This document shows positions 8,561 through 17,104 of a stretch of DNA of 64,000 bases, one piece after another. The translations under genes were made by a program, and so were the position numbers. Each line of letters begins with the position of its first letter. Position 1 is the stretch's first letter. Origin of the DNA: a virus; the IMG/VR virus record IMGVR_UViG_3300010354_000045, positions 1 to 64,000 of that record; one strand, written 5' to 3'. The notes under the pieces are model-generated. The model saw nothing but the letters and a program-made list of their open reading frames with translations, was not told the origin of the DNA and did not search any database.

Positions 8561-9181
8561 TTAGCTAGCTGTTGCTAGCGTTCCTACTCGTCTGGTTACT
8601 GGAGATCCGATGCCTGTACCTAATGGTGTTTGTAGGCAATTGTCTGGTCTTACTGTAATGTCAATCTCAACCGGAGTCTGTTCGCTGTAGGCTACATTAT
8701 TGTATGCTGCCTTTTCTAAGTAGCAACCATAACATTCCCATGTTTCTAAAACTGTTGGAGTGTTATTACCGTTGCCGCCATCTAACAATTCAATACGCAT
8801 GGTAAATTTATAATCGCCGGCCGCTGCTGAACTAGACTGCTCAAAGAAATCAAACTGTCTTTGCATTTGTTCACCAACTAACTTAGCAACATTACCGTTT
8901 ATATCATCTCGGAATTTAATAGTCATTGCTTCCCATGATACTTTACCGGCATAATTAATTTTACTGTTATAAACTTCAATTATTTGGTTTTGAAAACTTG
9001 CTGTAGGTCTAGCTGCACTTACAACTTGTTTGGTTAATTCAGTAGTTGCACCAGATACACCAAAACCTTCAAAAGTAACCCTAAAGCGATACTTGAGTTT
9101 TGGCATTAACAGACCTTGTGAGCTAGCACTTTGGTCTGAAGCTAGTGGTACTGTAAATCTTGATAAACTTGCGATTGCCAT
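8561..9181 (-). CDS. gp19: tail tube protein
   Basis: 206 residues (T4 gp19 is 163). It stacks as hexamer rings to form the inner tail tube through which DNA passes. MPKLKYRFRVTFEGFG is the first strand; VSAARPTASFQNQIIEVYNS matches the conserved turn and Asn/Tyr strand; SWEAMTIKFRDDINGNV is the family's WxxxxIxFxDD signature. The first ~25 residues (AIASLSRFTVPLASD) are an N-terminal extension. It has its own late box and a strong GGAG ribosome site, directly downstream of the sheath gene, as in T4. Confidence 0.93.
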   Translation of the reverse strand: MAIASLSRFTVPLASDQSASSQGLLMPKLKYRFRVTFEGFGVSGATTELTKQVVSAARPTASFQNQIIEVYNSKINYAGKVSWEAMTIKFRDDINGNVAKLVGEQMQRQFDFFEQSSSAAAGDYKFTMRIELLDGGNGNNTPTVLETWECYGCYLEKAAYNNVAYSEQTPVEIDITVRPDNCLQTPLGTGIGSPVTRRVGTLATAS

Positions 9182-9202
9182 ATTATTCTGCTCCGTTAAA
9201 GA

Positions 9203-9210
9203 TATTTATC
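9203..9210 (-). promoter_or_regulatory. late promoter box GATAAATA for tail tube
   Basis: GATAAATA on the minus strand, between gp18 and gp19, 21 nt before the gp19 ATG. The short leader carries GGAG, so this unit has a normal ribosome site. Confidence 0.65.
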
Positions 9211-9214
9211 ATTA

Positions 9215-12200
9215 TCATAGACCTGCAATTTCGCCAGTGTTCTTCAAGCGTAGCGGAATATAGATAAATTCAACTGCTTTTACTGGTTCAATAGCAACAT
9301 CAAGATACAGCTCGTTACGATCAATTCTAGCAGGTGTGTTGTTAGAAGTGTCGCAAACAACTAGATAATCATACAATGCACGTTGTCCTACTAGCTCTAA
9401 TAATAGACTTTCAGCTGCTTGTTTGATCTCATCCCTAGTAATCTTATCGTTTGGTTCAAACACATAAGGTTTGGCCAATTGTGCAAACTGACGACGTAGA
9501 TAGATTACTAAACGAGCAACATTAATTCGATCTAAGCTACTTGCATTTCTTGCACGAGTATATTGACCGTAGTTGACTAAACCAGTGCCTGTAATAAATG
9601 TCAACGGATTAACTTTGATTGCTGCTAGAGTATCACGCTGACCAGTGTTTAGAGCCACTGATTGGAATTCACCTTCGTCATTGATATAACCAACTGCTGT
9701 TGCGTTAGTAATACCGCCTCGACGTGTTCCTGCTGGTGCAAACCATGGATAGCTGACATTATCATTTAGTGCAATTGTACGCAACATCATATGGCTTGGA
9801 GGAACAACTACATTGTTACCTAAGTTATCGCTAGTGTAACCCCATGGATAGAAGAATCCTAAATATTCATCGCTAGTAACTAACCCAGCATCGCCGTCTT
9901 CAGCAGCTCCTGCTTGGTTAGTACCCCAGTTATTTAAACTTGTAGCATCGCTCTTTAGTCTTGCTGGAGTATCGCCAACAACAAATGCTGTTAATCCACG
10001 ATCGTAGTTTAAGCTTACCATTTCACCAACTAGCTCAGGATATCCTGGGCAAGCAATTAAGTTAAAGATGCGGCTTTCTTCATCACGTATTTGTTGATTG
10101 CTATTAACAAGAGCTTGAAGTTTTTGCACAACAACTTTACGTTGTGCTTTACGACCAAATGTTCCAGCACCGTTTTCTTGATTAGCTGCTTCGCTAACCC
10201 AACGATGTGGATAATAGTTAGTCATTGCTTGGCCGTCTCCGATAGCACCTGGTTGCCCGGTTCCGCTGTTACCGTTCCAACGTAGGTTACGTTCTAGAAC
10301 ATCTACATAGTTTTGTACAAATCGTTTAACATTATTTCCAGAACGACGTAGGTTCCATAACAACATACCTTTTGGATATAGTGCTGGATTTGGTGCATCT
10401 GCATCTAGGAAACTGTGATTTAACAATGAAGCAATTGAACTCGGTGCTGAACCTTCGCCAGTTGTGTTCCAACGAGTATCAGCAAATAAAATTCCATTTT
10501 CTGTAGTTTGGTCACTTGCATCAACTAACACCCACTTTTTAGTAGTATAGTTAAATTTATAAAGTCTTGGGAAGTTTTCTAGATCACTAGTATCGACCCA
10601 TAAATCGCCATTGGCTAAAGGTGTACCGTCACTTTGTTTGGTAGGCTTTGTAGCGCTAACAATTGGACCAGCAGGATCTGTAGTGTCGCCACCACCTTGA
10701 TTCTGAGTATATTGTAAGTAACCAACCCAGTAGGTACCATTGTGTACCATTATGTCAACTTCACCTACGTCATTATCATACCATAGACGACCGTCTGCAG
10801 GAATAGTTGTTGGTGCATTTACACTAGCAGGAGCAACAGCAACTTCTTGGCCGTCACTGTTAAGAATTGTTGGGCTCCACAACGTAGCTACAAAGTTTCC
10901 TGAGATGCCATTTGGATCTGCATAATAGTTAGCTGTCTTATTAGTACCGGATGCACTGAATAATGTTGATAGCGGTGTGCCTGCGCCGTTAACTAGTTTA
11001 ATTTCGCCGCCAGCAGTGTGAGTTAAAATTATTTGATTAGTATCAACATTGATGCTAGCAACTACTAAAGATCCACTTGGTAACGCTGTATTGATTGCAC
11101 TTAGTAATGCTGTAGCATCGGCTGTTGCGCCAGAAGCGGTAAAAGTAATTGTAGTAGGACTGGTATAACTTGCGCTACCTTTTGTTGACCAGCTAATAGT
11201 AAAATCTTTTGTGCCGGCTGTGAATGTACTACTAGTAACTGTTGCTGATCTAATTACAGTTGCACCAACTCCTCTACGTGCATAAATTTTAAAATTAGCT
11301 TCGGTTGGTGTGCCTTCGTCGTCATTATACTTAACATACAATGCTCCTAGTGCTAAGTTAATGCCGCCGCCAGTTGAATCAAGCGATGCCAATGCTGCTG
11401 CATTAGTTGCGTGTAATGGTGCTGATAACAGCCCCCAAGTGTCGGTTGCAGCATTGTACTTTTTAACGCTCCACTGGGCTCCTTTGTTTGGATTTGTAGT
11501 CTTTACCCAAATAGAACCTGTTGCTTGTCCATTTACTGTTGATGGCAGATCTGTACGCTTCCATAGCGGAACAGTAGTGTGAGCGCTGATTGCTAGGGCC
11601 ATTGGCTTATATGTGCCTGCGGTGATACCTAATTCATCTAACATGGTTCCGCTAATAACGATATCAGTAGTCCCAACATTAATATAAATTTCAACTTTAC
11701 CGTTTACTAGTCCTGCAGAAATGCCTGCTGCCTGTAGTGAACTATCGGCATTAATTCCGGCAACAACACCAGCTGCTGTTGTATAACCAGTTAAACTAGT
11801 TCCATTAATAACAATAGTGTCACCTACAAGCATCGTTGCATTAGCAACTGAACCTTGTATTGTTGGACGACTTTTAAACCAATTTGAACTACCAACTTCT
11901 ACCCAGGTGCCTGTTGTAGTTGGGCTGTCACCAGTATCACCTTTTTTGTAATAAAATTTGTTAAGTGTTGTTGTAGCAACAATAACGTAATCGCCAATTG
12001 CACCATAACTTTGTAAAGGTGCACCTGTAACCGATGCTCCTACAAGATTAGCCTTATCTGTAATAACACTAGGAACTTTGTTTATGAAAGTTTGACCAGT
12101 AGGTGTAATTGCACTAGCAGAATCCCATTCAAAAATACCAAATTCAGTGTTAGCTACATCAAACCAATATGTACCGTCAGCTGGTTCGCCTGCTGGCGGA

Positions 12201-12574
12201 GTAGCAGTTCCTGTAAGTTGACCTAAGTCAACATCAGCACGGACAACAAATGCACGATTGCTTACACCTAAATAACTGTATGCTGCTTGTAAACCGTATT
12301 CGTTTTGCTCACCGGCGTGTATAGGGTTATTGTTAGCATCTGTTTTAAACACCGGTGTGCCAAAAGTGTCTGCTAGATCTTTCTGACTGGTTAATAAATA
12401 AACTTGGCCTGCATTGGCTTTTAGTGTGCCTGGTGCAGTGCCAGTACCAGCACCGTTAAGTTTGCTTTCTTCTGAAGCAACGATGATTAGTGGGGTTGTA
12501 CCTGGGGCAGCTGGAGTATAAAAACTTTCGTCGATAACTGTTACGCTTACACCTGGTGAACTTAGTTGAGCCAT
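9215..12574 (-). CDS. gp18: contractile tail sheath protein with large central insertion
   Basis: 1119 residues against 659 in T4. The start AQLSSPGVSVTVIDESF and the following TTPLIIVAS are the classic sheath N-terminus that links neighbouring subunits. The conserved C-terminal body runs from about residue 690 (TRWNTTGEGSAPSSIASLL) to the end (VEFIYIPLRLKNTGEIAGL). Between about residues 115 and 690 lies a surface insertion of Ser/Thr/Gly-rich beta-type sequence with several W-containing motifs (DGTYWFDVANTEFGIFEW, DGRLWYDNDVG, NGDLWVDTS, GTWVEVGSSNW), probably decorating the outside of the tail. It has an upstream late box and GGAG. Confidence 0.95.
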   Translation of the reverse strand: MAQLSSPGVSVTVIDESFYTPAAPGTTPLIIVASEESKLNGAGTGTAPGTLKANAGQVYLLTSQKDLADTFGTPVFKTDANNNPIHAGEQNEYGLQAAYSYLGVSNRAFVVRADVDLGQLTGTATPPAGEPADGTYWFDVANTEFGIFEWDSASAITPTGQTFINKVPSVITDKANLVGASVTGAPLQSYGAIGDYVIVATTTLNKFYYKKGDTGDSPTTTGTWVEVGSSNWFKSRPTIQGSVANATMLVGDTIVINGTSLTGYTTAAGVVAGINADSSLQAAGISAGLVNGKVEIYINVGTTDIVISGTMLDELGITAGTYKPMALAISAHTTVPLWKRTDLPSTVNGQATGSIWVKTTNPNKGAQWSVKKYNAATDTWGLLSAPLHATNAAALASLDSTGGGINLALGALYVKYNDDEGTPTEANFKIYARRGVGATVIRSATVTSSTFTAGTKDFTISWSTKGSASYTSPTTITFTASGATADATALLSAINTALPSGSLVVASINVDTNQIILTHTAGGEIKLVNGAGTPLSTLFSASGTNKTANYYADPNGISGNFVATLWSPTILNSDGQEVAVAPASVNAPTTIPADGRLWYDNDVGEVDIMVHNGTYWVGYLQYTQNQGGGDTTDPAGPIVSATKPTKQSDGTPLANGDLWVDTSDLENFPRLYKFNYTTKKWVLVDASDQTTENGILFADTRWNTTGEGSAPSSIASLLNHSFLDADAPNPALYPKGMLLWNLRRSGNNVKRFVQNYVDVLERNLRWNGNSGTGQPGAIGDGQAMTNYYPHRWVSEAANQENGAGTFGRKAQRKVVVQKLQALVNSNQQIRDEESRIFNLIACPGYPELVGEMVSLNYDRGLTAFVVGDTPARLKSDATSLNNWGTNQAGAAEDGDAGLVTSDEYLGFFYPWGYTSDNLGNNVVVPPSHMMLRTIALNDNVSYPWFAPAGTRRGGITNATAVGYINDEGEFQSVALNTGQRDTLAAIKVNPLTFITGTGLVNYGQYTRARNASSLDRINVARLVIYLRRQFAQLAKPYVFEPNDKITRDEIKQAAESLLLELVGQRALYDYLVVCDTSNNTPARIDRNELYLDVAIEPVKAVEFIYIPLRLKNTGEIAGL

Positions 12575-12606
12575 ATTAGAATCTCCATGAATACATGTTC
12601 TTCATG

Positions 12607-12613
12607 TATTTAG
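12607..12613 (-). promoter_or_regulatory. late promoter box CTAAATA for sheath
   Basis: CTAAATA on the minus strand, 32 nt before the sheath ATG. The leader contains GGAG 8 nt before the start. It is arranged divergently with the late box of the plus-strand HNH-like gene. Confidence 0.55.
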
Positions 12614-12667
12614 TGGATTTTGGATTTTTACTCAGGTTATACACCATGAAAAAGGGGTGTAAAAGGT

Positions 12668-12674
12668 GTAAATA
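12668..12674 (+). promoter_or_regulatory. late-type box GTAAATA before the HNH-like gene
   Basis: GTAAATA on the plus strand, exactly 5 nt before the ATG at 12680, with no ribosome site at normal distance (the nearest AAGG is ~13 nt away, upstream of the box). Same spacing as several other units in this window. Confidence 0.45.
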
Positions 12675-12679
12675 TTTGT

Positions 12680-13015
12680 ATGAGACCTTTATGTGTCTGC
12701 GGATATAGGCCAGCAGCAATAAATTACTACAAAAATGGTAAAGCCTATTATAGAAAGCTATGTGAAAGCTGCCTTAAAGGCGGAAAATTTTCTACAATAC
12801 CTAGATGGGCAAGAGCTGGTTATAAAGTCAAACTAACTTGCGATAAGTGTGGATTTAAAAGCCAGCACAAAGAAGTGTTTAATGTTTTTCATGTAGACGG
12901 AGATTTAAATAACTGTCGTCACACTAATTTGAAAACAATCTGTGCCAATTGTGCTAGAGTTTTACATAAGGAAGGAGTTAAGTGGCGGCAGGGGGATTTA
13001 ACACCAGATCTTTAA
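12680..13015 (+). CDS. HNH-like zinc-ribbon protein
   Basis: 111 residues. Two N-terminal Cys pairs (C5/C7 and C28/C31) are followed by C54-x2-C57 and C88-x2-C91. Between them lie H71-V-D73 and N83, which together resemble the Cys-flanked H-x-D...N core of HNH nucleases. RPLCVCGYRPAAINYYKNGK is typical of a family I recall from marine T4-like phages. It may nick DNA or merely bind nucleic acid; the first catalytic His is not followed by a clear second one, so activity is uncertain. It stands alone on the plus strand, and its 3' end overlaps the convergent dNMP kinase gene by 38 bp. Confidence 0.75.
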   Translation: MRPLCVCGYRPAAINYYKNGKAYYRKLCESCLKGGKFSTIPRWARAGYKVKLTCDKCGFKSQHKEVFNVFHVDGDLNNCRHTNLKTICANCARVLHKEGVKWRQGDLTPDL

Positions 13016-13625
13016 CTTTGTTAAAAAGATCATCAATACTACCGTCATTATTTAAGATAGCATCAAAATTGGTTCCTACCCAACTTGTTTCACTAGCGTG
13101 TATACCTAGTTTTTTTAGTTTATCTACACTAATTGCCCAATTGTAATTAGCTACGTCGCCTTTATTAGCACTGACTGCGGCATCATACCATTCAGGCAAT
13201 TCACCGCGCTTCACCCAAACAATTATGCCGCCAGCATCTTTAATTGACTTAATTTCATTAGGAAATCGGCAGTCACTAATAACAATGTCATCGGTTGAAT
13301 TTCGAAGTTTGTTTTCTAGACTAGCAATCCAGATATCGTCATGGAAACCTTTGCGGCAAACTTCAGTGCCCCATAACTGTAACATTAGCCGAGGTGTTAC
13401 TTCCCGACCCAGTCTTTTACTCCACCATTGATCGGGTTGCTCTCGCCATTCTCTACTTTGTTTAGTACGGCCTTCTAGCATGGTCCGATCCCAACCAAAT
13501 ACGTGTGCTACTGCATCTTTTAAACTATTGGCGAAACTTTCTCGTCTAAAACCGTGAAAATTTGTAAGGTAATCGGCAATAGTATCTTTTCCGGAGCCGA
13601 TAAATCCACATATCCCAATAATCAT
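12978..13625 (-). CDS. gp1: deoxynucleoside monophosphate kinase (T4 gene 1-like)
   Basis: 215 residues. It phosphorylates dNMPs to dNDPs for phage DNA synthesis, including any modified nucleotide the phage uses. The P-loop is GFIGSGKDT at residues 7-15, followed by a YLTNFHGFRRESFA segment typical of the dNMP kinase fold; WWSKRLGREVTPRLMLQLWG and IVISDCRFPNE (with the conserved DxRF) support this. It has a strong ribosome site (AAGGAG) and a sigma-70-like promoter 21 nt upstream, so it is probably an early gene among late ones. It overlaps the HNH-like gene tail to tail. Confidence 0.87.
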   Translation of the reverse strand: MIIGICGFIGSGKDTIADYLTNFHGFRRESFANSLKDAVAHVFGWDRTMLEGRTKQSREWREQPDQWWSKRLGREVTPRLMLQLWGTEVCRKGFHDDIWIASLENKLRNSTDDIVISDCRFPNEIKSIKDAGGIIVWVKRGELPEWYDAAVSANKGDVANYNWAISVDKLKKLGIHASETSWVGTNFDAILNNDGSIDDLFNKVKDLVLNPPAAT

Positions 13626-13645
13626 AAGATCTCCTTGCTAGTGCA

Positions 13646-13674
13646 AGTATATAACAGATCTTATACTGTGTCAA
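13646..13674 (-). promoter_or_regulatory. sigma-70-like early promoter for dNMP kinase
   Basis: On the minus strand TTGACA (13669-13674), a 17-nt spacer, then TATACT (13646-13651), a near-perfect bacterial housekeeping promoter. The predicted start is about 13640, leaving a ~14-nt leader with AAGGAG. Confidence 0.8.
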
Positions 13675-13682
13675 AAAATTTA

Positions 13683-14450
13683 TTAACCAATTATAAAAGT
13701 CAGAGGCGTTCCGCCGGGAACCATGTTTTCAATTTCTTTTTCTAGCTTTTCTATTTCTTCTTTACCAGCAGATTTTAGATCTCCGCCGTTCATTTGGATG
13801 GACTGACCTGGACCAGCGATACTAGCAAACTTGCTGCGAGCTTCGCCTAACATTATCTTGCATACAGCTAGGGAATAGTCATATAACCATTGTTTTGCAT
13901 AGATGTCAGTTAACAGAACAAAGTCGGGTCTATAGTTATGTGTTCTAAGAAGAACTTGTTCACCTTGTGCAAAAGGACGTTGTAGAATAGTTAATAAATG
14001 ATTACTTTGACGCCATCTAAATTCTATGTAACTACCAAACATACGCCCTACTAGTTTTTGATATCCTGCAAAAAGTTCATATGTTGCTAGCCCGCCCATC
14101 ATAGTGCCGCTTAGTAAGTAGGTGTTTGTGTACGCCAAGTTGAATGGCTCGAACAATGTTCCGCCTGCACCTAAACCACTTCTACTACCAATAGCTCTAC
14201 GGAAAATACTTTGAACTTCGATTACTTCATCAGGTAAACGATATTCGTTTTGATCTTGAATTAACTCTAAAAACATCCAACTTTCTTCGACGGCAGCACT
14301 ACTACGTTGGCGAAACTTTGTTATAGCACGATCTAAAGCAATTTCATAGTGTTTAGGATCCAGCTCAACTTCAACCATGCCGTCGCCTAGCATAGTTCTT
14401 ACGTATTCAAATACTTTATTTCTTTCAGTTAACGATGTAGGATCAGCCAT
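13683..14450 (-). CDS. gp13: neck protein / head completion
   Basis: 255 residues from the ATG at 14450. This start is chosen over the in-frame ATG at 14468 because GGAG sits 8 nt before 14450, while 14468 overlaps the late-promoter box. gp13 joins the filled head to the tail connector (T4 gp13 is 309 aa). Visible are the N-terminal MADPTSLTERNKVFEYVRTM, then VEVELDPKHYEIALDRAITKF, and the YDYSLAVCKIMLGEARSKF helix near the C-terminus, all in family order. Paired divergently with gp14. Confidence 0.88.
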   Translation of the reverse strand: MADPTSLTERNKVFEYVRTMLGDGMVEVELDPKHYEIALDRAITKFRQRSSAAVEESWMFLELIQDQNEYRLPDEVIEVQSIFRRAIGSRSGLGAGGTLFEPFNLAYTNTYLLSGTMMGGLATYELFAGYQKLVGRMFGSYIEFRWRQSNHLLTILQRPFAQGEQVLLRTHNYRPDFVLLTDIYAKQWLYDYSLAVCKIMLGEARSKFASIAGPGQSIQMNGGDLKSAGKEEIEKLEKEIENMVPGGTPLTFIIG

Positions 14451-14467
14451 TATTAGTTCTCCAATCA

Positions 14468-14474
14468 TATTTAT
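14468..14474 (-). promoter_or_regulatory. late promoter box ATAAATA for neck gp13
   Basis: ATAAATA on the minus strand, with GGAG of gp13 just downstream; 17 nt separate the box from the chosen ATG at 14450. It is divergent from the gp14 box, only 6 nt away. Confidence 0.65.
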
Positions 14475-14480
14475 CTTACG

Positions 14481-14487
14481 ATAAATA
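14481..14487 (+). promoter_or_regulatory. late promoter box GATAAATA for gp14-gp15
   Basis: ATAAATA on the plus strand (preceded by G), exactly 5 nt before the gp14 ATG at 14493. No ribosome site is possible in that gap. Confidence 0.65.
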
Positions 14488-14492
14488 TCAAT

Positions 14493-15653
14493 ATGCCGCG
14501 ATTATCCTTATACAAGCCCGAACGAGGGCAAGACTACAAATTCATAGATCGACAGATTTCTGAAATGTTTCAGGTTGGAGGTACTGATGTTTATCTACAC
14601 AAATACATAGGTACTGATGACGGTACTACTGTCAAAGATATCACACAAATACAAGATCTTATGTTTTTAGAAAACAGGGATCGCAAATACGATGAAGAAA
14701 TATACAGGATACGCGGGCTTTATAACGTACAAAATATTGATTTTAATTTAAGTCAATTTGGACTTTTTATTGACAACGACACTTTATTCATGACTATACA
14801 TATTAATGATTTTATCAAGTATGTTGGTCGTAAGCCTATTACAGGCGATGTGTTAGAATTACCCCACTTAAAAGATCAGTTTGCATTAAACGACTATGAT
14901 ATTGCATTGCCTCGATACTATGTTATAGAAGACGTTGGCCGAGCTAGTGAAGGATTTTCTGTCACCTGGTACCCTCATTTATACAGATTGAAGCTAAAGA
15001 AAATTACAGATAGTCAACAATTTGCAGATATATTAGACAAACCAGCAGTTGATGCCGATGGTAATCCTAGCAATCAAACTCTTAAAGATCTACTTAGTAC
15101 TTACAATGCTGAACTAGCTATTAACGATGCAGTTGTTACTGAAGCTGAAACTGACGCACCGAAGAGTGGATATGAAACAAGACAGTTTTATACTCTTGCT
15201 GTTGATCCAACTACAGGTAAAACTTTGTTAAACACTGCCGATGAAGCCACAATACTAGCTAGTAATATAGAACTTAATACAAGTGAAAATAATCAACGAC
15301 CTATTCGTAGCGGGTATGCAGGATATTTAATCGGTGACGGCATACCTCCTAATGGTTACGATTTTGGATACGGTGTACAATTTCCGAATAATGCAGTTAA
15401 GGACGATTGGTTTTTACGCACAGATTTCTTACCTAGTAGATTGTTTAGGTTTGACGGTGCAAGATGGATTCGAGTTGAAGATAGTGTTAGAATGACTATG
15501 ACCAACAACGACACTAGAAACACCCAAAAAACTAGTTTCATTAATAATACTAAAACTAATAACTTTAAAAACACTGACGGTACTACAACTGCTGTTCAAG
15601 AGCGTCAAAGTCTTAGTAAAGCTCTTAAATATAAACCAGAGGCAGACGTATAA
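14493..15653 (+). CDS. gp14: neck protein
   Basis: 386 residues (T4 gp14 is 256). It forms the lower collar ring that accepts the tail. The N-terminus MPRLSLYKPERGQDYKFID, then QISEMFQVGGTDVYLHKYIG and YDIALPRYYVIEDVGRASEG, is in the order seen in gp14 proteins. The extra length lies in the C-terminal ~190 residues, which end in a W motif (DDWFLRTDFLPSRLFRFDG, then ARWIRVED) and an Asn/Thr-rich tail. Its last base overlaps the gp15 start (TAATG), so translation is probably coupled. Confidence 0.92.
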   Translation: MPRLSLYKPERGQDYKFIDRQISEMFQVGGTDVYLHKYIGTDDGTTVKDITQIQDLMFLENRDRKYDEEIYRIRGLYNVQNIDFNLSQFGLFIDNDTLFMTIHINDFIKYVGRKPITGDVLELPHLKDQFALNDYDIALPRYYVIEDVGRASEGFSVTWYPHLYRLKLKKITDSQQFADILDKPAVDADGNPSNQTLKDLLSTYNAELAINDAVVTEAETDAPKSGYETRQFYTLAVDPTTGKTLLNTADEATILASNIELNTSENNQRPIRSGYAGYLIGDGIPPNGYDFGYGVQFPNNAVKDDWFLRTDFLPSRLFRFDGARWIRVEDSVRMTMTNNDTRNTQKTSFINNTKTNNFKNTDGTTTAVQERQSLSKALKYKPEADV

Positions 15654-17104
15654 TGCAGCATTTTTACGATGGTCAGATTAGAAGATACATTGCACAAACT
15701 ATTCGTGTCTTTAGCAATTTTGTTGTCAAATATGGAGACGGGACATTAGTCCGTGTTCCAGTCAGTTACGGTGATCCAGACAAGCAAGCTGCAAGTATAA
15801 TTAGACAAAACAGCGAAAATAAAATTAATAGTGTACCAAGAATATCTGTATATGTTACCAGTCTAAGTTTAGATTCTAGTAGATTAAGCGACTCGTCTTT
15901 TGTTAGTAAAGTCCATATTAGAGAAAGAGATTTAATTGCAGGTGATTATACTCAGGGTCAAGGTAAAAATTATACAGTAGAAAGACTAATGCCAACTCCG
16001 TTTAATTTAAAAATGAAAGTTGATATATGGAGCGCAAATACTGATCAAAAATTGCAAATATTAGAACAAATTTTAGTATTGTTTAATCCTAGTCTAGAAT
16101 TACAAACTACTGATAATTATATCGATTGGACTAGTCTTAGCGTGTTGAATTTAAATGATGTAAATTGGTCTAGTAGACAAGTGCCAGTAGGTACTCAAGA
16201 CCCTATCGATATTGCCACATTAACTGTTGAAACTCCTATTTTTATTAGCCCGCCAGTTAAAGTAAAACATCTAGGAGTTATTACTAAAATCATCAGTAAC
16301 TTGTGGGACAGCTCTACATCATCACCTAATAATTATATAGACGGTTTAGGCAACGACCTTGTTGCTCCTACTACTAGTTTTTCAACTTTATTAGCACAAG
16401 AAGTTGTTACTATAACAGATTACCACATTCAAGTTTATAATAATAAACAAGGATATGGTCAAATAACAGTATTAGGGAAAACTGAGAATGCTATTCCTTA
16501 CGAACCAACATTAGAGATTCCTATTAGACAAGGAACACCTAATATTCATTGGGAAGAAATATTTGAATTATACCCTGGAAAATTTGTCAATGGTTCTAGC
16601 AAAATTTATTTGTTACAACCAAATGGTACTGAAATTTCAGGAACCATTGCTATCAACGCATTAGATAGTACACAGCTAATTGCTACATGGGACCAAGATA
16701 CGCTAACTTCAAATACTAATATTGTAACAAATGGTGTACGAGCATCGCCGGGAACATTTGATGCTATCATTGATCCTACAAAAGTATACCCCGGAAACGG
16801 TATGCAGAATGTAGTAGCAGGCGATAGATTTTTAATTATTGAAGATATCGGTAGTGCTGTTAATACTGACGGTCCTGATGCTTGGAAGTCTACAGGCGGT
16901 ATAGATTTTGTAGCAACTGCTAATGACATTATTGAATGGACTGGTACCCAGTGGCAGGTAGCATTTGATAGTAGTCAAGAAGATGACACTATGGTATGGC
17001 AAACTAATATATACACTGGAGTTCAATACTTGTGGAATGGTGTTTCGTGGGTTAAGAGCTTTGAAGGTGACTATAAGGCTGGCCTATGGAGAATAGTATT
17101 GTAA
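15653..17104 (+). CDS. gp15: tail completion / sheath terminator protein
   Basis: 483 residues against 272 in T4. gp15 caps the finished tail and docks it to the neck. Residues 1-~220 carry the family pattern: HFYDGQIRRYIAQTIRVFSN, VRVPVSYGDPDKQAASIIRQ, IPRISVYVTS-like strand, then MPTPFNLKMKVDIWSANTDQ. The C-terminal ~220 residues are an extension with beta-type repeats and W motifs (NDIIEWTGTQWQV, GVQYLWNGVSWVKSFEG). GAGG precedes the start, which overlaps the gp14 stop. The 3' end overlaps the Nudix gene by 19 nt. Confidence 0.92.
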   Translation: MQHFYDGQIRRYIAQTIRVFSNFVVKYGDGTLVRVPVSYGDPDKQAASIIRQNSENKINSVPRISVYVTSLSLDSSRLSDSSFVSKVHIRERDLIAGDYTQGQGKNYTVERLMPTPFNLKMKVDIWSANTDQKLQILEQILVLFNPSLELQTTDNYIDWTSLSVLNLNDVNWSSRQVPVGTQDPIDIATLTVETPIFISPPVKVKHLGVITKIISNLWDSSTSSPNNYIDGLGNDLVAPTTSFSTLLAQEVVTITDYHIQVYNNKQGYGQITVLGKTENAIPYEPTLEIPIRQGTPNIHWEEIFELYPGKFVNGSSKIYLLQPNGTEISGTIAINALDSTQLIATWDQDTLTSNTNIVTNGVRASPGTFDAIIDPTKVYPGNGMQNVVAGDRFLIIEDIGSAVNTDGPDAWKSTGGIDFVATANDIIEWTGTQWQVAFDSSQEDDTMVWQTNIYTGVQYLWNGVSWVKSFEGDYKAGLWRIVL

